This document shows, one piece after another, positions 57,376-64,000 of a stretch of DNA of 64,000 nucleotides. A program made the position numbers and the translations under genes. This DNA is from Butyricicoccus pullicaecorum (GTDB lineage Bacteria > Bacillota > Clostridia > Oscillospirales > Butyricicoccaceae). The stretch spans positions 62,001 through 126,000 of the forward strand of contig JAFBIW010000001.1 in the NCBI GenBank assembly GCA_021531865.1, read 5' to 3'. The stretch's first letter is position 1. Each line of letters opens with the position of its first letter. The notes under the pieces were generated by a model that was not told where the DNA came from, ran no database searches, and was given only the letters and a program-made list of their open reading frames with translations.

Positions 57376-58605
57376 ATGGCATCAATTGTTCAGCGGGGCA
57401 ACAGTTACAGCGTAGTCTACTACAAAAAAGAAAACGGCATCCGCAAACAAAAGTGGGAGAGTTTTCGCACTGAAAAAGACGCGCTGCACCGGAAATATGT
57501 GGTCGAGCATTCCCAGCAGATAAAGAAAGAACTGGCTCATCGCCCACAGACGGTAGAACAGCTAATTCAGGAATATGTATGGTTATACGGCAGAGCAAAA
57601 TGGTCACTGTCCATGTACACATCCAGTTGGGGATTGATTCAGAATTATATCAATCCCTACTTTGGCAGCGTTCGTCTGGATGAGCTGACGCCACGGCTGG
57701 TATCTAAACTTTATATAGAATTTCAAAACGAACCACGATACTGCGGGCCATATCACAAATATGAGGGACAGTCTGTCTCGGCCAGCACATTAAAAAGCGT
57801 GCACAAGCTACTGCATAGCGCTTTTGAACAAGTTGTCCTGTGGGAATATGTGGATCGCAACCCCTTTCATAAAGCAGCGTTCCCTAAAACCAAATCAGCA
57901 CCATCGGTATTCCTATCCCCGGAGCAGATCCAACTCCTTTTGTGCCATTGCAGCGTGTCGTGGCTACGGTTAGCGATTGAACTTTCTTTCGTATGCACAC
58001 TTCGCAGAGGTGAATTATTGGCGTTGACATGGGACGATATCAACTGGGAACAGAATTCATTGCAGATTAGTAAGACATTGTGCCGGGTTAGTAAGGACGC
58101 GATGCTGATGTTAGAAGAGCGAGATGTTTTACGCATATTCCCGGCTGACGCGCGCAGCAGAACAGTACTCGTTCTAAAATCGCCTAAAACAGAATCAAGC
58201 AATCGCGTCATCTATTTTCCACCATCGTTAAAGCACTCCCTGTTTGAATGGCAAAATGAACAGAAAAAATCAGCCATCGGTGAATTGCCGAGGCTGATTT
58301 TCGCTTATGAAGACAACCGGCCATTGCAAGGCGGTGTTCTTACGAAACATTTTCAAAGACTTCTGGCGAAATGCAATCTTCCGAAAGTGACCTTTCACAG
58401 TTTGCGCCATAGCAGTATCACCTATAAATTGGTTCTGACAGGCGGGGACATAAAGGCAGTGCAGGGAGATTCAGGCCACTCGCAAGCAGACATGATAACA
58501 GAGATCTATGGTCACATACTGGATGCAAATCGCCGTAAGAGTACGGAACGGTTTGAGGAAGAATTCTACCAAAATTGTGGCACCATTTCGTGTAATCGAA
58601 CCTAA
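57376..58605 (+). CDS. Tyrosine-type site-specific integrase within the skin element
   Basis: 409 residues. An N-terminal arm-binding domain (Q-R-G-N-S-Y-S-V-V-Y-Y) leads to a SAM-like domain and a catalytic domain with Arg in C-T-L-R-R-G-E, H-S-L-R-H-S-S, the S-G-H-S box and Tyr in E-I-Y-G-H. The start at 57376 has AAGGAGG upstream. It is a different recombinase class from the serine enzyme at the element's end, so it probably arrived with an older, nested integrative element of which fic may be part. Confidence 0.9.
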   Translation: MASIVQRGNSYSVVYYKKENGIRKQKWESFRTEKDALHRKYVVEHSQQIKKELAHRPQTVEQLIQEYVWLYGRAKWSLSMYTSSWGLIQNYINPYFGSVRLDELTPRLVSKLYIEFQNEPRYCGPYHKYEGQSVSASTLKSVHKLLHSAFEQVVLWEYVDRNPFHKAAFPKTKSAPSVFLSPEQIQLLLCHCSVSWLRLAIELSFVCTLRRGELLALTWDDINWEQNSLQISKTLCRVSKDAMLMLEERDVLRIFPADARSRTVLVLKSPKTESSNRVIYFPPSLKHSLFEWQNEQKKSAIGELPRLIFAYEDNRPLQGGVLTKHFQRLLAKCNLPKVTFHSLRHSSITYKLVLTGGDIKAVQGDSGHSQADMITEIYGHILDANRRKSTERFEEEFYQNCGTISCNRT

Positions 58606-58808
58606 GAACATCCGCTTAGGAGGCGGAAGCTTGATGCTTAAAAGGATCAGGTGCCAATTTTCGCATTACAGACAATGATACGATTACAATTTATACCCTC
58701 AGATTCGACATCGTCCTCACAAGGAGAAAACCTATTGAATTGACAACAAGAAGGGGCGAAAGTCCCGACATTAAATATCCAATCCACAAAAGAAAGGAAT
58801 CAACAGAT

Positions 58809-59111
58809 ATGAAAGACGATATCCCTATCAACGACTTGTCGGGTGCGCTTGCCCTCCCACTGATTAGCGAATTGTATGCAGAATATCAAAGCGTCGAAGC
58901 GTTGAACATCTTGTTGCAGATGTTGACAATGCTCTACAACAATGGTTGCGGTGTTCGAGCATTTGACTTGATCTACGCACTATTTAGAACATCGAGGATT
59001 GCTCTGCCGCAGGAGTTTTACGACATTATTAACACCGAAAAAGATAAGTGCGATTTTGCGGGAGAATTTCTTACGGACTTTGGCGAAATCCTTACCGAAC
59101 TATCGGGTTGA
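58809..59111 (+). CDS. Unknown small protein (100 aa)
   Basis: 100 residues, acidic and largely helical (L-S-G-A-L-A-L-P-L-I-S-E-L-Y-A-E-Y then L-N-I-L-L-Q-M-L-T-M-L-Y). No signal peptide or known motif. The ribosome binding site AAAGGAA lies before ATG 58809. TspO follows 57 bp later. The 200 bp before it contains a small CCGC...GCGG hairpin near 58611-58626 and no other gene. Confidence 0.55.
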   Translation: MKDDIPINDLSGALALPLISELYAEYQSVEALNILLQMLTMLYNNGCGVRAFDLIYALFRTSRIALPQEFYDIINTEKDKCDFAGEFLTDFGEILTELSG

Positions 59112-59168
59112 TTTTAGCAGGTATAATCTGCGGTGATTGTTACATATCCTATTCCCAGGTGATTCTAT

Positions 59169-59645
59169 ATGAAAAAATCAACTTGGAAATCCTATGCCTT
59201 CTGGATCGTTCTGGCGGAAGTGGTCGGCGCACTCTCCGGCTGGCTGACGCGAAAAGGTGTCAAAGTCTACAATGCAACCGTCGAGCAGCCGCCATTGTCT
59301 CCGCCGAGCATTGTGTTCCCCATCGTTTGGGGAATTTTATTTGCCCTCATGGGCATCGGGGCCGCGCGAATCTATCTGGCTCCGGCGTCCAATGCCCGCT
59401 CACGCAGCCTGCTCCTGTTTCTTGTGCAGTTGGCGTTCAATTTCTTCTGGAGCATTATCTTCTTTAATTTGCAGGCCTTTGGTTTCGCTTTCCTTTGGCT
59501 GATCGCGTTGTGGATTTTGATCCTGCTAATGATTTTGTCCTTCCGGAAAGTGGATAAGCCGGCCGCATGGCTGCAAATTCCGTATCTCCTCTGGGTAACA
59601 TTTGCTGCGTATCTCAACTTTGGGGTATGGATGCTCAATCAATAA
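59169..59645 (+). CDS. tspO: TspO/MBR-family membrane protein
   Basis: 158 residues, five membrane helices. Conserved TspO positions are visible: the first-loop Pro/Ser-rich P-P-L-S-P-P-S, W-G-I-L-F-A-L-M-G-I, Q-L-A-F-N-F-F-W-S, and L-Q-I-P-Y-L-L-W-V-T-F-A-A-Y-L-N. TspO proteins bind porphyrins and sterol-like ligands and are linked to stress. It is an ordinary core-type gene found here as cargo of the skin element. AGGTGA precedes ATG. Confidence 0.93.
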   Translation: MKKSTWKSYAFWIVLAEVVGALSGWLTRKGVKVYNATVEQPPLSPPSIVFPIVWGILFALMGIGAARIYLAPASNARSRSLLLFLVQLAFNFFWSIIFFNLQAFGFAFLWLIALWILILLMILSFRKVDKPAAWLQIPYLLWVTFAAYLNFGVWMLNQ

Positions 59646-59659
59646 ATTAAATATTCTGT

Positions 59660-59695
59660 AGCAGAGCGCCTCGCTAATCCGGCGAGGTGTTTTGC
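59660..59695 (+). terminator. Terminator after tspO
   Basis: The hairpin CGCCTCGC / GCGAGGTG followed by TTTTGC, 20 bp past the stop. Confidence 0.78.
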
Positions 59696-59783
59696 GTTCC
59701 AATGAAAATATGGCAACCTGCCAGAATCCGAAGATTTTTTTGCTCGTCTGGTGCGAAAATCTACACATGAAAGAGGTGGTTTG

Positions 59784-60113
59784 ATGAAAGCTGCGATTTA
59801 TTGCCGGGTAGATCAAGGAGGAAACGCAGAAACGCAGTGCGATACATTGGAAGCCCAAAGAATTCGGTTGGAACAATATGCCCTGCACCACAACATTCAA
59901 ATCGCGGGATATTACGAGGACCGTGGTTACACCGGACACCTGACGAAACGCCCCGGCTTGACGCAGCTTATCAACGATTGTTTGGAGGGACAATTCAATA
60001 CGGTTTTGGTCGTAAATCATGACCGACTTTATCGGGGGAACCGATACAAACCACCTCAATGGCCATTCCAAATTAGGGCGATCAATCAACCACAACGAAA
60101 TATAGAACGATAA
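59784..60113 (+). CDS. Degenerate serine-recombinase N-terminal domain (109 aa)
   Basis: 109 residues resembling only the catalytic domain of resolvases: A-A-I-Y-C-R-V-D-Q-G-G, then E-A-Q-R-I-R-L-E-Q-Y, Y-Y-E-D-R-G-Y-T-G, R-P-G-L-T-Q-L-I. The nucleophile Ser expected after R-V is Asp, so it should be unable to cut DNA, although V-N-H-D-R-L-Y-R-G-N keeps the active-site Arg region. GAGGTGG precedes ATG 59784. It may be a regulatory or vestigial partner of the recombinase at 61387. Confidence 0.75.
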   Translation: MKAAIYCRVDQGGNAETQCDTLEAQRIRLEQYALHHNIQIAGYYEDRGYTGHLTKRPGLTQLINDCLEGQFNTVLVVNHDRLYRGNRYKPPQWPFQIRAINQPQRNIER

Positions 60114-60146
60114 AACGGTGAGGAAGCCCCTCACCGTTTTTCTCTT
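60112..60146. terminator. Bidirectional terminator
   Basis: The hairpin AAAACGGTGAGG / CCTCACCGTTTT separates the converging recombinase fragment and HipA-like gene; it overlaps both stops. Confidence 0.88.
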
Positions 60147-61036
60147 AGGAACGTTGCAGATTGCTTTTGCAGCGCAGTAATAAACCGCTTGAAATAATCT
60201 CCAATGAAATCAGGATAAAAGTAACACAGGGTATTTAGGAAGCCATCAATATAATTAGGACTGATTTCCTGAATCAGAGAAAATGTTTCCATATAAGGTT
60301 CCCTGCATTCCTCGCCATATCTTTGGAGCAAGCGCTGAAGCTCTGTATCGAAATTATAATACTGCCAGCAATTGTCAAAGTCGTATTGTTCTATGTATTT
60401 CCTGATGTTCTCTTTGGGTACCGAGTTTCCAATGACTTCATTGATACCGGCCTGTGCAAGCATATTGTCCGATAAGATAAAGGAGTCTGTAGTATCTACA
60501 CGGTAGAGATATCCATCTGAAGCGATAGGAACTTCAAAACTGTCTCCTTCTCTACACATCGTGTACATTGCCTGGAAATGAAAAAAGTCCTGCCAGTTAG
60601 CAGCCTGTTCCCGAATCTGTTCATAAGTGGGAGACTCTATGACAAGATTCAAGAATGTAGCACCGAGAATATACTCCGTCTTAAAGTAGCGTCGCTTTTC
60701 TCCTTTGGAAAGTTGGAAAAGGAAGGCGTCCGGCATTTTGAATCCCATTGCCTGCGTCAACTTTGTATAGACAAATTCATTTGCCGCGCAGTCTGTAAAC
60801 TCATGCTTTATCAAATATCGCTGGCTACGATTGGATTTCTTTTTGGCGAGAAGCAATTGTCCACTGTCGCCAATACGGTCAAGAGGAGTAATCGGCGTAA
60901 AAACATAATCCCCAGTCATCATTACATCTGGAGAGTTGAGAGGTGGCTTGCCTTCGTTCTCTCGCTCTTTGTCCTCCATGCGTAACTGCCGCATGATGGA
61001 ATTAACTCTTGGTTCCATCCATTCTATAGAAGCCAT
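60131..61036 (-). CDS. HipA-like kinase-fold protein, tentative
   Basis: 301 residues. The segment Y-L-I-K-H-E-F-T-D-C-A-A-N-E-F-V-Y resembles the lysine strand and C-helix Glu region of HipA-type kinases, followed by A-M-G-F-K-M-P-D-A-F-L-F. No clear H-x-D-x-x-x-x-N catalytic loop is visible (nearest is Y-R-V-D-T-T-D-S), so kinase activity is doubtful. AGGAGG precedes the ATG at 61036. No antitoxin-like partner is adjacent. It could be a phage-derived sensor or pseudokinase. Confidence 0.5.
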   Translation of the reverse strand: MASIEWMEPRVNSIMRQLRMEDKERENEGKPPLNSPDVMMTGDYVFTPITPLDRIGDSGQLLLAKKKSNRSQRYLIKHEFTDCAANEFVYTKLTQAMGFKMPDAFLFQLSKGEKRRYFKTEYILGATFLNLVIESPTYEQIREQAANWQDFFHFQAMYTMCREGDSFEVPIASDGYLYRVDTTDSFILSDNMLAQAGINEVIGNSVPKENIRKYIEQYDFDNCWQYYNFDTELQRLLQRYGEECREPYMETFSLIQEISPNYIDGFLNTLCYFYPDFIGDYFKRFITALQKQSATFLREKR

Positions 61037-61162
61037 ATTCGACACCTCCTGACAAATCTATTTTATGCTGGACAATCAGAGCTGTCAAGCTGGTTTGCCA
61101 TGTTAGGAGAGATGTGCTTTTTTCACAAATTGATTCATAGCTTTTGATAAAGGAGGTGTGCC

Positions 61163-61303
61163 ATGAAAGCACAGGAGCTGATGGTCAGCTATTTTTACAA
61201 TGATGATGGGGAGTCCATTCAGGATTTGCTAAATTCGTCCTTTGCCGCATTCCTCAAACGGGAGCTTGGAAAATTTGCGTTCACATCGAATCGTCATGTA
61301 TGA
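61163..61303 (+). CDS. Small protein preceding the serine recombinase (46 aa)
   Basis: 46 residues (M-K-A-Q-E-L-M-V-S-Y-F-Y-N-D-D-G then F-A-A-F-L-K-R-E-L-G-K-F). AAAGGAGG before the ATG is a near-perfect ribosome binding site. Small proteins of this look stand directly upstream of large serine recombinases in gut Firmicutes, so a helper role such as directionality control is possible but unproven. Confidence 0.65.
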   Translation: MKAQELMVSYFYNDDGESIQDLLNSSFAAFLKRELGKFAFTSNRHV

Positions 61304-61386
61304 TAGGCATGATGAATGGTCGCTTATTTCTACGACAAACATGCCACCGGCATGTTTTGCTGCACGCTCAGGCGAAGGAGGAGACT

Positions 61387-62964
61387 ATGTACTTAGAAAT
61401 AAGCAACCCCATGGATTACCATGTGGCATTATACATCAGACTGTCAAAAGAGGATGAGAACGAAGGGCCATCCGAAAGTGTCACCAACCAGAAATCGCTG
61501 TTAAATGAGTTTGTCCAGCAACATCGCCTTTCTGTCTACGATACCTATGTGGATGACGGCTGGAGCGGCACCAACTTTGACCGCCCGGCATTTCAGCGGA
61601 TGATCGCGGACATTGAGGCCAAGAAGGTCAACATGGTCATCACCAAAGACCTGTCCCGCCTGGGCCGAGACTACATCATGACCGGCCACTACATGGAACG
61701 GTACTTCCCAGAAAAGCGGGTGCGGTACATTTCCCTGCTGGACGGCATCGACACCGGCGTGGAATCCAGCGCCAACGACATCACCCCGTTCCGAGCCATC
61801 ATGAACGATATGTATGCCAAGGACATCTCCAAGAAGATCAAGAGCGTCAAGCGGGATAAACAGCGGAAGGGCCAGTTCATTGGCGGCAAGCCGGTCTATG
61901 GCTACAAAATGCACCCCACCGAGAAAAACAAAATCGTTATCGACGAGGAAGTGGCTCCCATGGTGCGGCGGATCTTTGGTATGGCGCTGGACGGCATGAG
62001 CTGCCGTCAGATTGCATCCCAACTGAACACGGAAGGAGTTCCAACCCCGGCCACCTATGCGGGGCTGCCGGTTCCCAATCCCGGTCCCTATACCGGCCTG
62101 TGGAGCAGCGAGCGGATTTCCGATATGCTGCAAAACGAGACCTATGTCGGCAATATGGTACAGGGGCGCAGCGTGAAGATCAGCTATAAATCCAAAAAGT
62201 GCCTGCACCAAGAGCGGAAGAACTGGGTCGTCGTAGAGGGCACCCATGAGCCACTGATCGACGCCGAGACCTTCCGCAAGGTGCGGATGCTGGTCAACAG
62301 CCGCAAGCACACCCGAAGCCGTACTTACGACTTTCTGCTGAAGGGCATGATCTTCTGCCATGAGTGCGGCTATCCGCTGGCGGTGCTGAACCGCAAAAAC
62401 GCCGCCGGGGAGGATGTACTGTACTTTGTCTGCCGCACCTATCAGCGGTTCACCAAGGCGGGCGTCTGCACCTGCCACTCCATTAAGGAAAAGACCGTCA
62501 CCGATGCGGTTATTGCCAAGGTGCGGGAAGTCTGCGAAGCCTATTTACATCCCGCTGAACTGCTCCCCATCGCGCAGCGAGCGGTGGAGCAGGCGCAGAA
62601 GGAAAACGCGCTGGAGACGGAATTGCAGGCTGTGCAGAGCAAGATCGACAGCCTGACGGCCAATCTGGATAAGGTTTATATGGACCGGCTCAGCGGTCTG
62701 CTGCCGGAAACGGATTTTGAACGCATTTACAGCAAAGTCAAAGTGGAGAGAAGTCTTCTTGACGAAAAGAAGCAGGAGCTGGAGCTGCGAAAGAAAAGCC
62801 CCGTCCACGCAGAGGACAGGGCAAAAGAATTGGTACAGCGCTTCATGGATTCAGCCTTTGCCAGCCGGGAGCTGCTGGTCAGCCTCATTGACCGGATCGA
62901 GCTGACCGAGGAGAAGCAGGTCATCATCAAATTTCGTTTCGCGGAACTTGATGAAGTTGGGTAA
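61387..62964 (+). CDS. Large serine recombinase, candidate sigK-element excisionase
   Basis: 525 residues, SpoIVCA-class. The catalytic domain has S20 (Y-I-R-L-S-K-E-D-E) and the Arg cluster in D-L-S-R-L-G-R-D-Y. A recombinase domain follows (about 170-280, with P-V-Y-G-Y-K). Next comes a zinc ribbon with C-H-E-C-G and C-T-C-H, and a long coiled coil (about 395-480). ATG 61387 has AAGGAGGAG. It ends 61 bp before the right end of the element, the usual place for the recombinase that excises sigK DNA in the mother cell. GC-rich relative to the cargo. Confidence 0.92.
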   Translation: MYLEISNPMDYHVALYIRLSKEDENEGPSESVTNQKSLLNEFVQQHRLSVYDTYVDDGWSGTNFDRPAFQRMIADIEAKKVNMVITKDLSRLGRDYIMTGHYMERYFPEKRVRYISLLDGIDTGVESSANDITPFRAIMNDMYAKDISKKIKSVKRDKQRKGQFIGGKPVYGYKMHPTEKNKIVIDEEVAPMVRRIFGMALDGMSCRQIASQLNTEGVPTPATYAGLPVPNPGPYTGLWSSERISDMLQNETYVGNMVQGRSVKISYKSKKCLHQERKNWVVVEGTHEPLIDAETFRKVRMLVNSRKHTRSRTYDFLLKGMIFCHECGYPLAVLNRKNAAGEDVLYFVCRTYQRFTKAGVCTCHSIKEKTVTDAVIAKVREVCEAYLHPAELLPIAQRAVEQAQKENALETELQAVQSKIDSLTANLDKVYMDRLSGLLPETDFERIYSKVKVERSLLDEKKQELELRKKSPVHAEDRAKELVQRFMDSAFASRELLVSLIDRIELTEEKQVIIKFRFAELDEVG

Positions 62965-63025
62965 ACCCCAGTCATATCAATGGTTTGCGCCGTTATGAGC
63001 GGCGCGATTTTCAAGACGAAATCAC

Positions 63026-63051
63026 TTACATTAGTTCCCGCGCTATGTATC
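63026..63051 (+). repeat. Skin attR: 18-bp inverted repeat plus core TATGTATC
   Basis: TTACATTAGTTCCCGCGC (63026-63043) closes the element and the core TATGTATC (63044-63051) resumes sigK. Joined to the left end it would make a circular junction that is an almost perfect palindrome around the core, the normal form of a serine integrase attP. Confidence 0.92.
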
Positions 63052-63103
63052 CCGCATCGAGAAAAAGGCGCTTGCGAAGCTGGCGGCGGCGATGGGTGAA
63101 TAA
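63044..63103 (+). pseudogene. sigK: SigK 3' end, separated from its gene
   Basis: In frame this reads Y-V-S-R-I-E-K-K-A-L-A-K-L-A-A-A-M-G-E and TAA at 63101. It completes sigma region 4.2 after Y-V-S-R exactly as in intact SigK proteins (Y-V-S-R-I-E-K-x-A-L). It has no start of its own. It is a split exon rather than a true pseudogene, becoming functional if the element is excised. Confidence 0.93.
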
Positions 63104-63128
63104 ATCCGTATGCTGCTGCGGAACAAAA

Positions 63129-63226
63129 AACGCAGACCGCCCTACCGGACGGTCTGCACCCGTTTGGATTCTATATATAAATAGGTATCCGATTAAAAAA
63201 ACACGCCGCGGGAACTTTCCCGCGGC
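63129..63226 (+). terminator. Two terminator hairpins after sigK
   Basis: First GCAGACCGCCC...GGACGGTCTGC (about 63130-63154), followed by few T. Then ACGCCGCGGGAA / TTCCCGCGGCGT with an A run before it (about 63200-63226), which on the minus strand gives a T run for the converging isomerase-type gene. Confidence 0.75.
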
Positions 63227-63256
63227 GTACCTGTGATATGCTGTGCTCTCTGATTT

Positions 63257-64000
63257 TTACTTACCCAGCAGCTCGCGCTCGATCTGCTCGCGCGCGGCAG
63301 GCGCCTGCTCGGCCATTTTCTCGGGGAAGCCGAACATCGAAACGCAGGCGATGTTGTCGCCGCCGACCTTGGGCGCGTCCGGCTTCAGCTGCTTGTTCGC
63401 GAAGTCCATCTCGCGCAGGGTCTCATAGATGCCCGGGAAGTCGACGTCGCCCTCGCCCATCATCAGGTGCTGATGAATGGTGACGTCCGCCTTGCCGCGG
63501 CCGTTGAGCCAGGGCGGATTGGCGATGTAGCGGCAGTCCAGCGTCTGGTTGAAGGTATCGGCAAACAGAACGTGGGTCAGCTCGTCGCCCGCGTACTTAA
63601 GCATCGAGCGCACGTCGCCCTTGCCCTGATCGTAGAAGAAGCCGTGGGGCGAGGAATAAACGTAGCCCAGGTTCTTGGAGCGGAAGGACTTGACCATATC
63701 GACGGTCTCGTTGTTCAGCTCGCAGAAGTCATAGGGATGGGACTGGATCTCGACGCGCAGGCCCTCTCGCTCGATGATCGGCAGCAGCTCCTCCATCGAC
63801 TTGAACCACATGCCGTTGCAGAGCTCGGCCTGATTCGGGTCGCCGGACAGCTCGGTGTTGATGACCGGCACGCCCATGTCGACCGCGATCTCGATCATGC
63901 GCTTCCAGTTCGCGACCGCGTGCTGGCGCTGCTCCTCGGTCGGGCCGGACCAGCGGTAAACCACGATGAACGAGGAGATCTCAACGCCGGTCTCCTTCAG
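63257..64000 (-). CDS. Sugar phosphate isomerase/epimerase-like TIM-barrel protein (5' end outside window)
   Basis: 248 codons are visible; the frame is open to the end of the window, so the start lies beyond. It has a xylose-isomerase-like TIM barrel (AP_endonuc_2 family): V-I-N-T-E-L-S-G-D, V-E-I-Q-S-H-P-Y-D-F, H-Q-H-L-M-M-G-E-G-D-V-D-F-P-G-I with conserved His, Glu and Asp metal ligands. Members of this family isomerise or epimerise sugars such as inosose or ketoses. The substrate is not identifiable. It ends near the sigK terminators. Confidence 0.82.
   Translation of the reverse strand: MKETGVEISSFIVVYRWSGPTEEQRQHAVANWKRMIEIAVDMGVPVINTELSGDPNQAELCNGMWFKSMEELLPIIEREGLRVEIQSHPYDFCELNNETVDMVKSFRSKNLGYVYSSPHGFFYDQGKGDVRSMLKYAGDELTHVLFADTFNQTLDCRYIANPPWLNGRGKADVTIHQHLMMGEGDVDFPGIYETLREMDFANKQLKPDAPKVGGDNIACVSMFGFPEKMAEQAPAAREQIERELLGK

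Larger units (their letters stand above)
54493..63043. mobile_element. Skin-like sigK intervening element, about 8.56 kb
   Basis: It splits sigK between the codons for Y-V-S-R and I-E-K. Both ends show the 8-bp core TATGTATC in direct orientation and 18-bp inverted element termini. A large serine recombinase gene lies at the right end, as spoIVCA does in known skin elements. Cargo: CSD-ATPase, Fic protein, tyrosine integrase, 100-aa protein, TspO, a resolvase fragment, a HipA-like protein and a 46-aa protein. Base composition is mosaic: 54.6-58.6 kb is AT-rich, while the recombinase is GC-rich, so it grew by several insertions. Confidence 0.93.

Overview
The window looks like a GC-rich chromosome segment of a spore-forming gut-type member of the Clostridia. 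The evidence is a SCIFF peptide with its radical SAM maturase, a sporulation sigma-K gene, reverse rubrerythrin, a KdpDE/KtrA potassium system, a class A RNase P RNA, and strong GGAGG ribosome binding sites. A relative of Oscillospirales genera such as Agathobaculum or Butyricicoccus would fit, but the genus is inference.

Left part (1-11.4 kb): a 2,3-diaminopropionate catabolism pair (M20 hydrolase and dpaL) stands divergent to a PAS/HTH regulator and pyrBI. A zinc/cadmium-type P-type ATPase follows, with an extraordinary His/Asp/Cys repeat tail and an ArsR-type operator. Next come a sugar O-acetyltransferase, two tiny tandem ORFs with good ribosome binding sites, and a secreted HAD phosphatase.

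11.4-20.4 kb: an integrative element of about 8.84 kb sits in the 3' end of the reverse rubrerythrin gene. It is bounded by 79-bp direct repeats (one mismatch) that restore the gene's last codons and bring a new terminator. It carries a tyrosine integrase, WYL and XRE regulators, a resolvase, a three-operator divergent switch, and a leftward operon of unrecognised genes that includes a paralogous pair and two near-identical long hairpins.

20.4-53 kb is mostly core genome: rubrerythrin and an Rrf2 regulator, a duplicated tRNA-Leu(GAG)-tRNA-Leu(CAG) pair, rnpB, murD, a cytoplasmic Cu/Zn superoxide dismutase homologue, rpsI-rplM, a TtcA-like tRNA thiolase, and mntP behind a yybP-ykoY manganese riboswitch. 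An MttB-family methyltransferase follows with a sodium symporter that has an in-frame TGA near its end. Then come ktrA and kdpDE, a tRNA-Ser with three degenerate tandem copies, the scfA-scfB locus with yajC, a GlpP-controlled glycerol-3-phosphate operon, and an ABC importer with a glycerophosphodiesterase.

53.8-63.1 kb is the most striking part. The sigK gene is split by a skin-like element of about 8.56 kb. The 5' part stops two codons after entering the element, and the missing last codons are found at 63044-63103, right after a large serine recombinase gene. The ends share an 8-bp core and 18-bp inverted repeats, so excision would rebuild an intact sigK of about 228 codons and a nearly palindromic circular junction. 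The cargo includes a cold-shock-domain/ATPase fusion, a Fic protein, a second (tyrosine) integrase, TspO, a degenerate resolvase fragment and a possible HipA-like kinase. The window ends in a partial sugar phosphate isomerase/epimerase-type gene.
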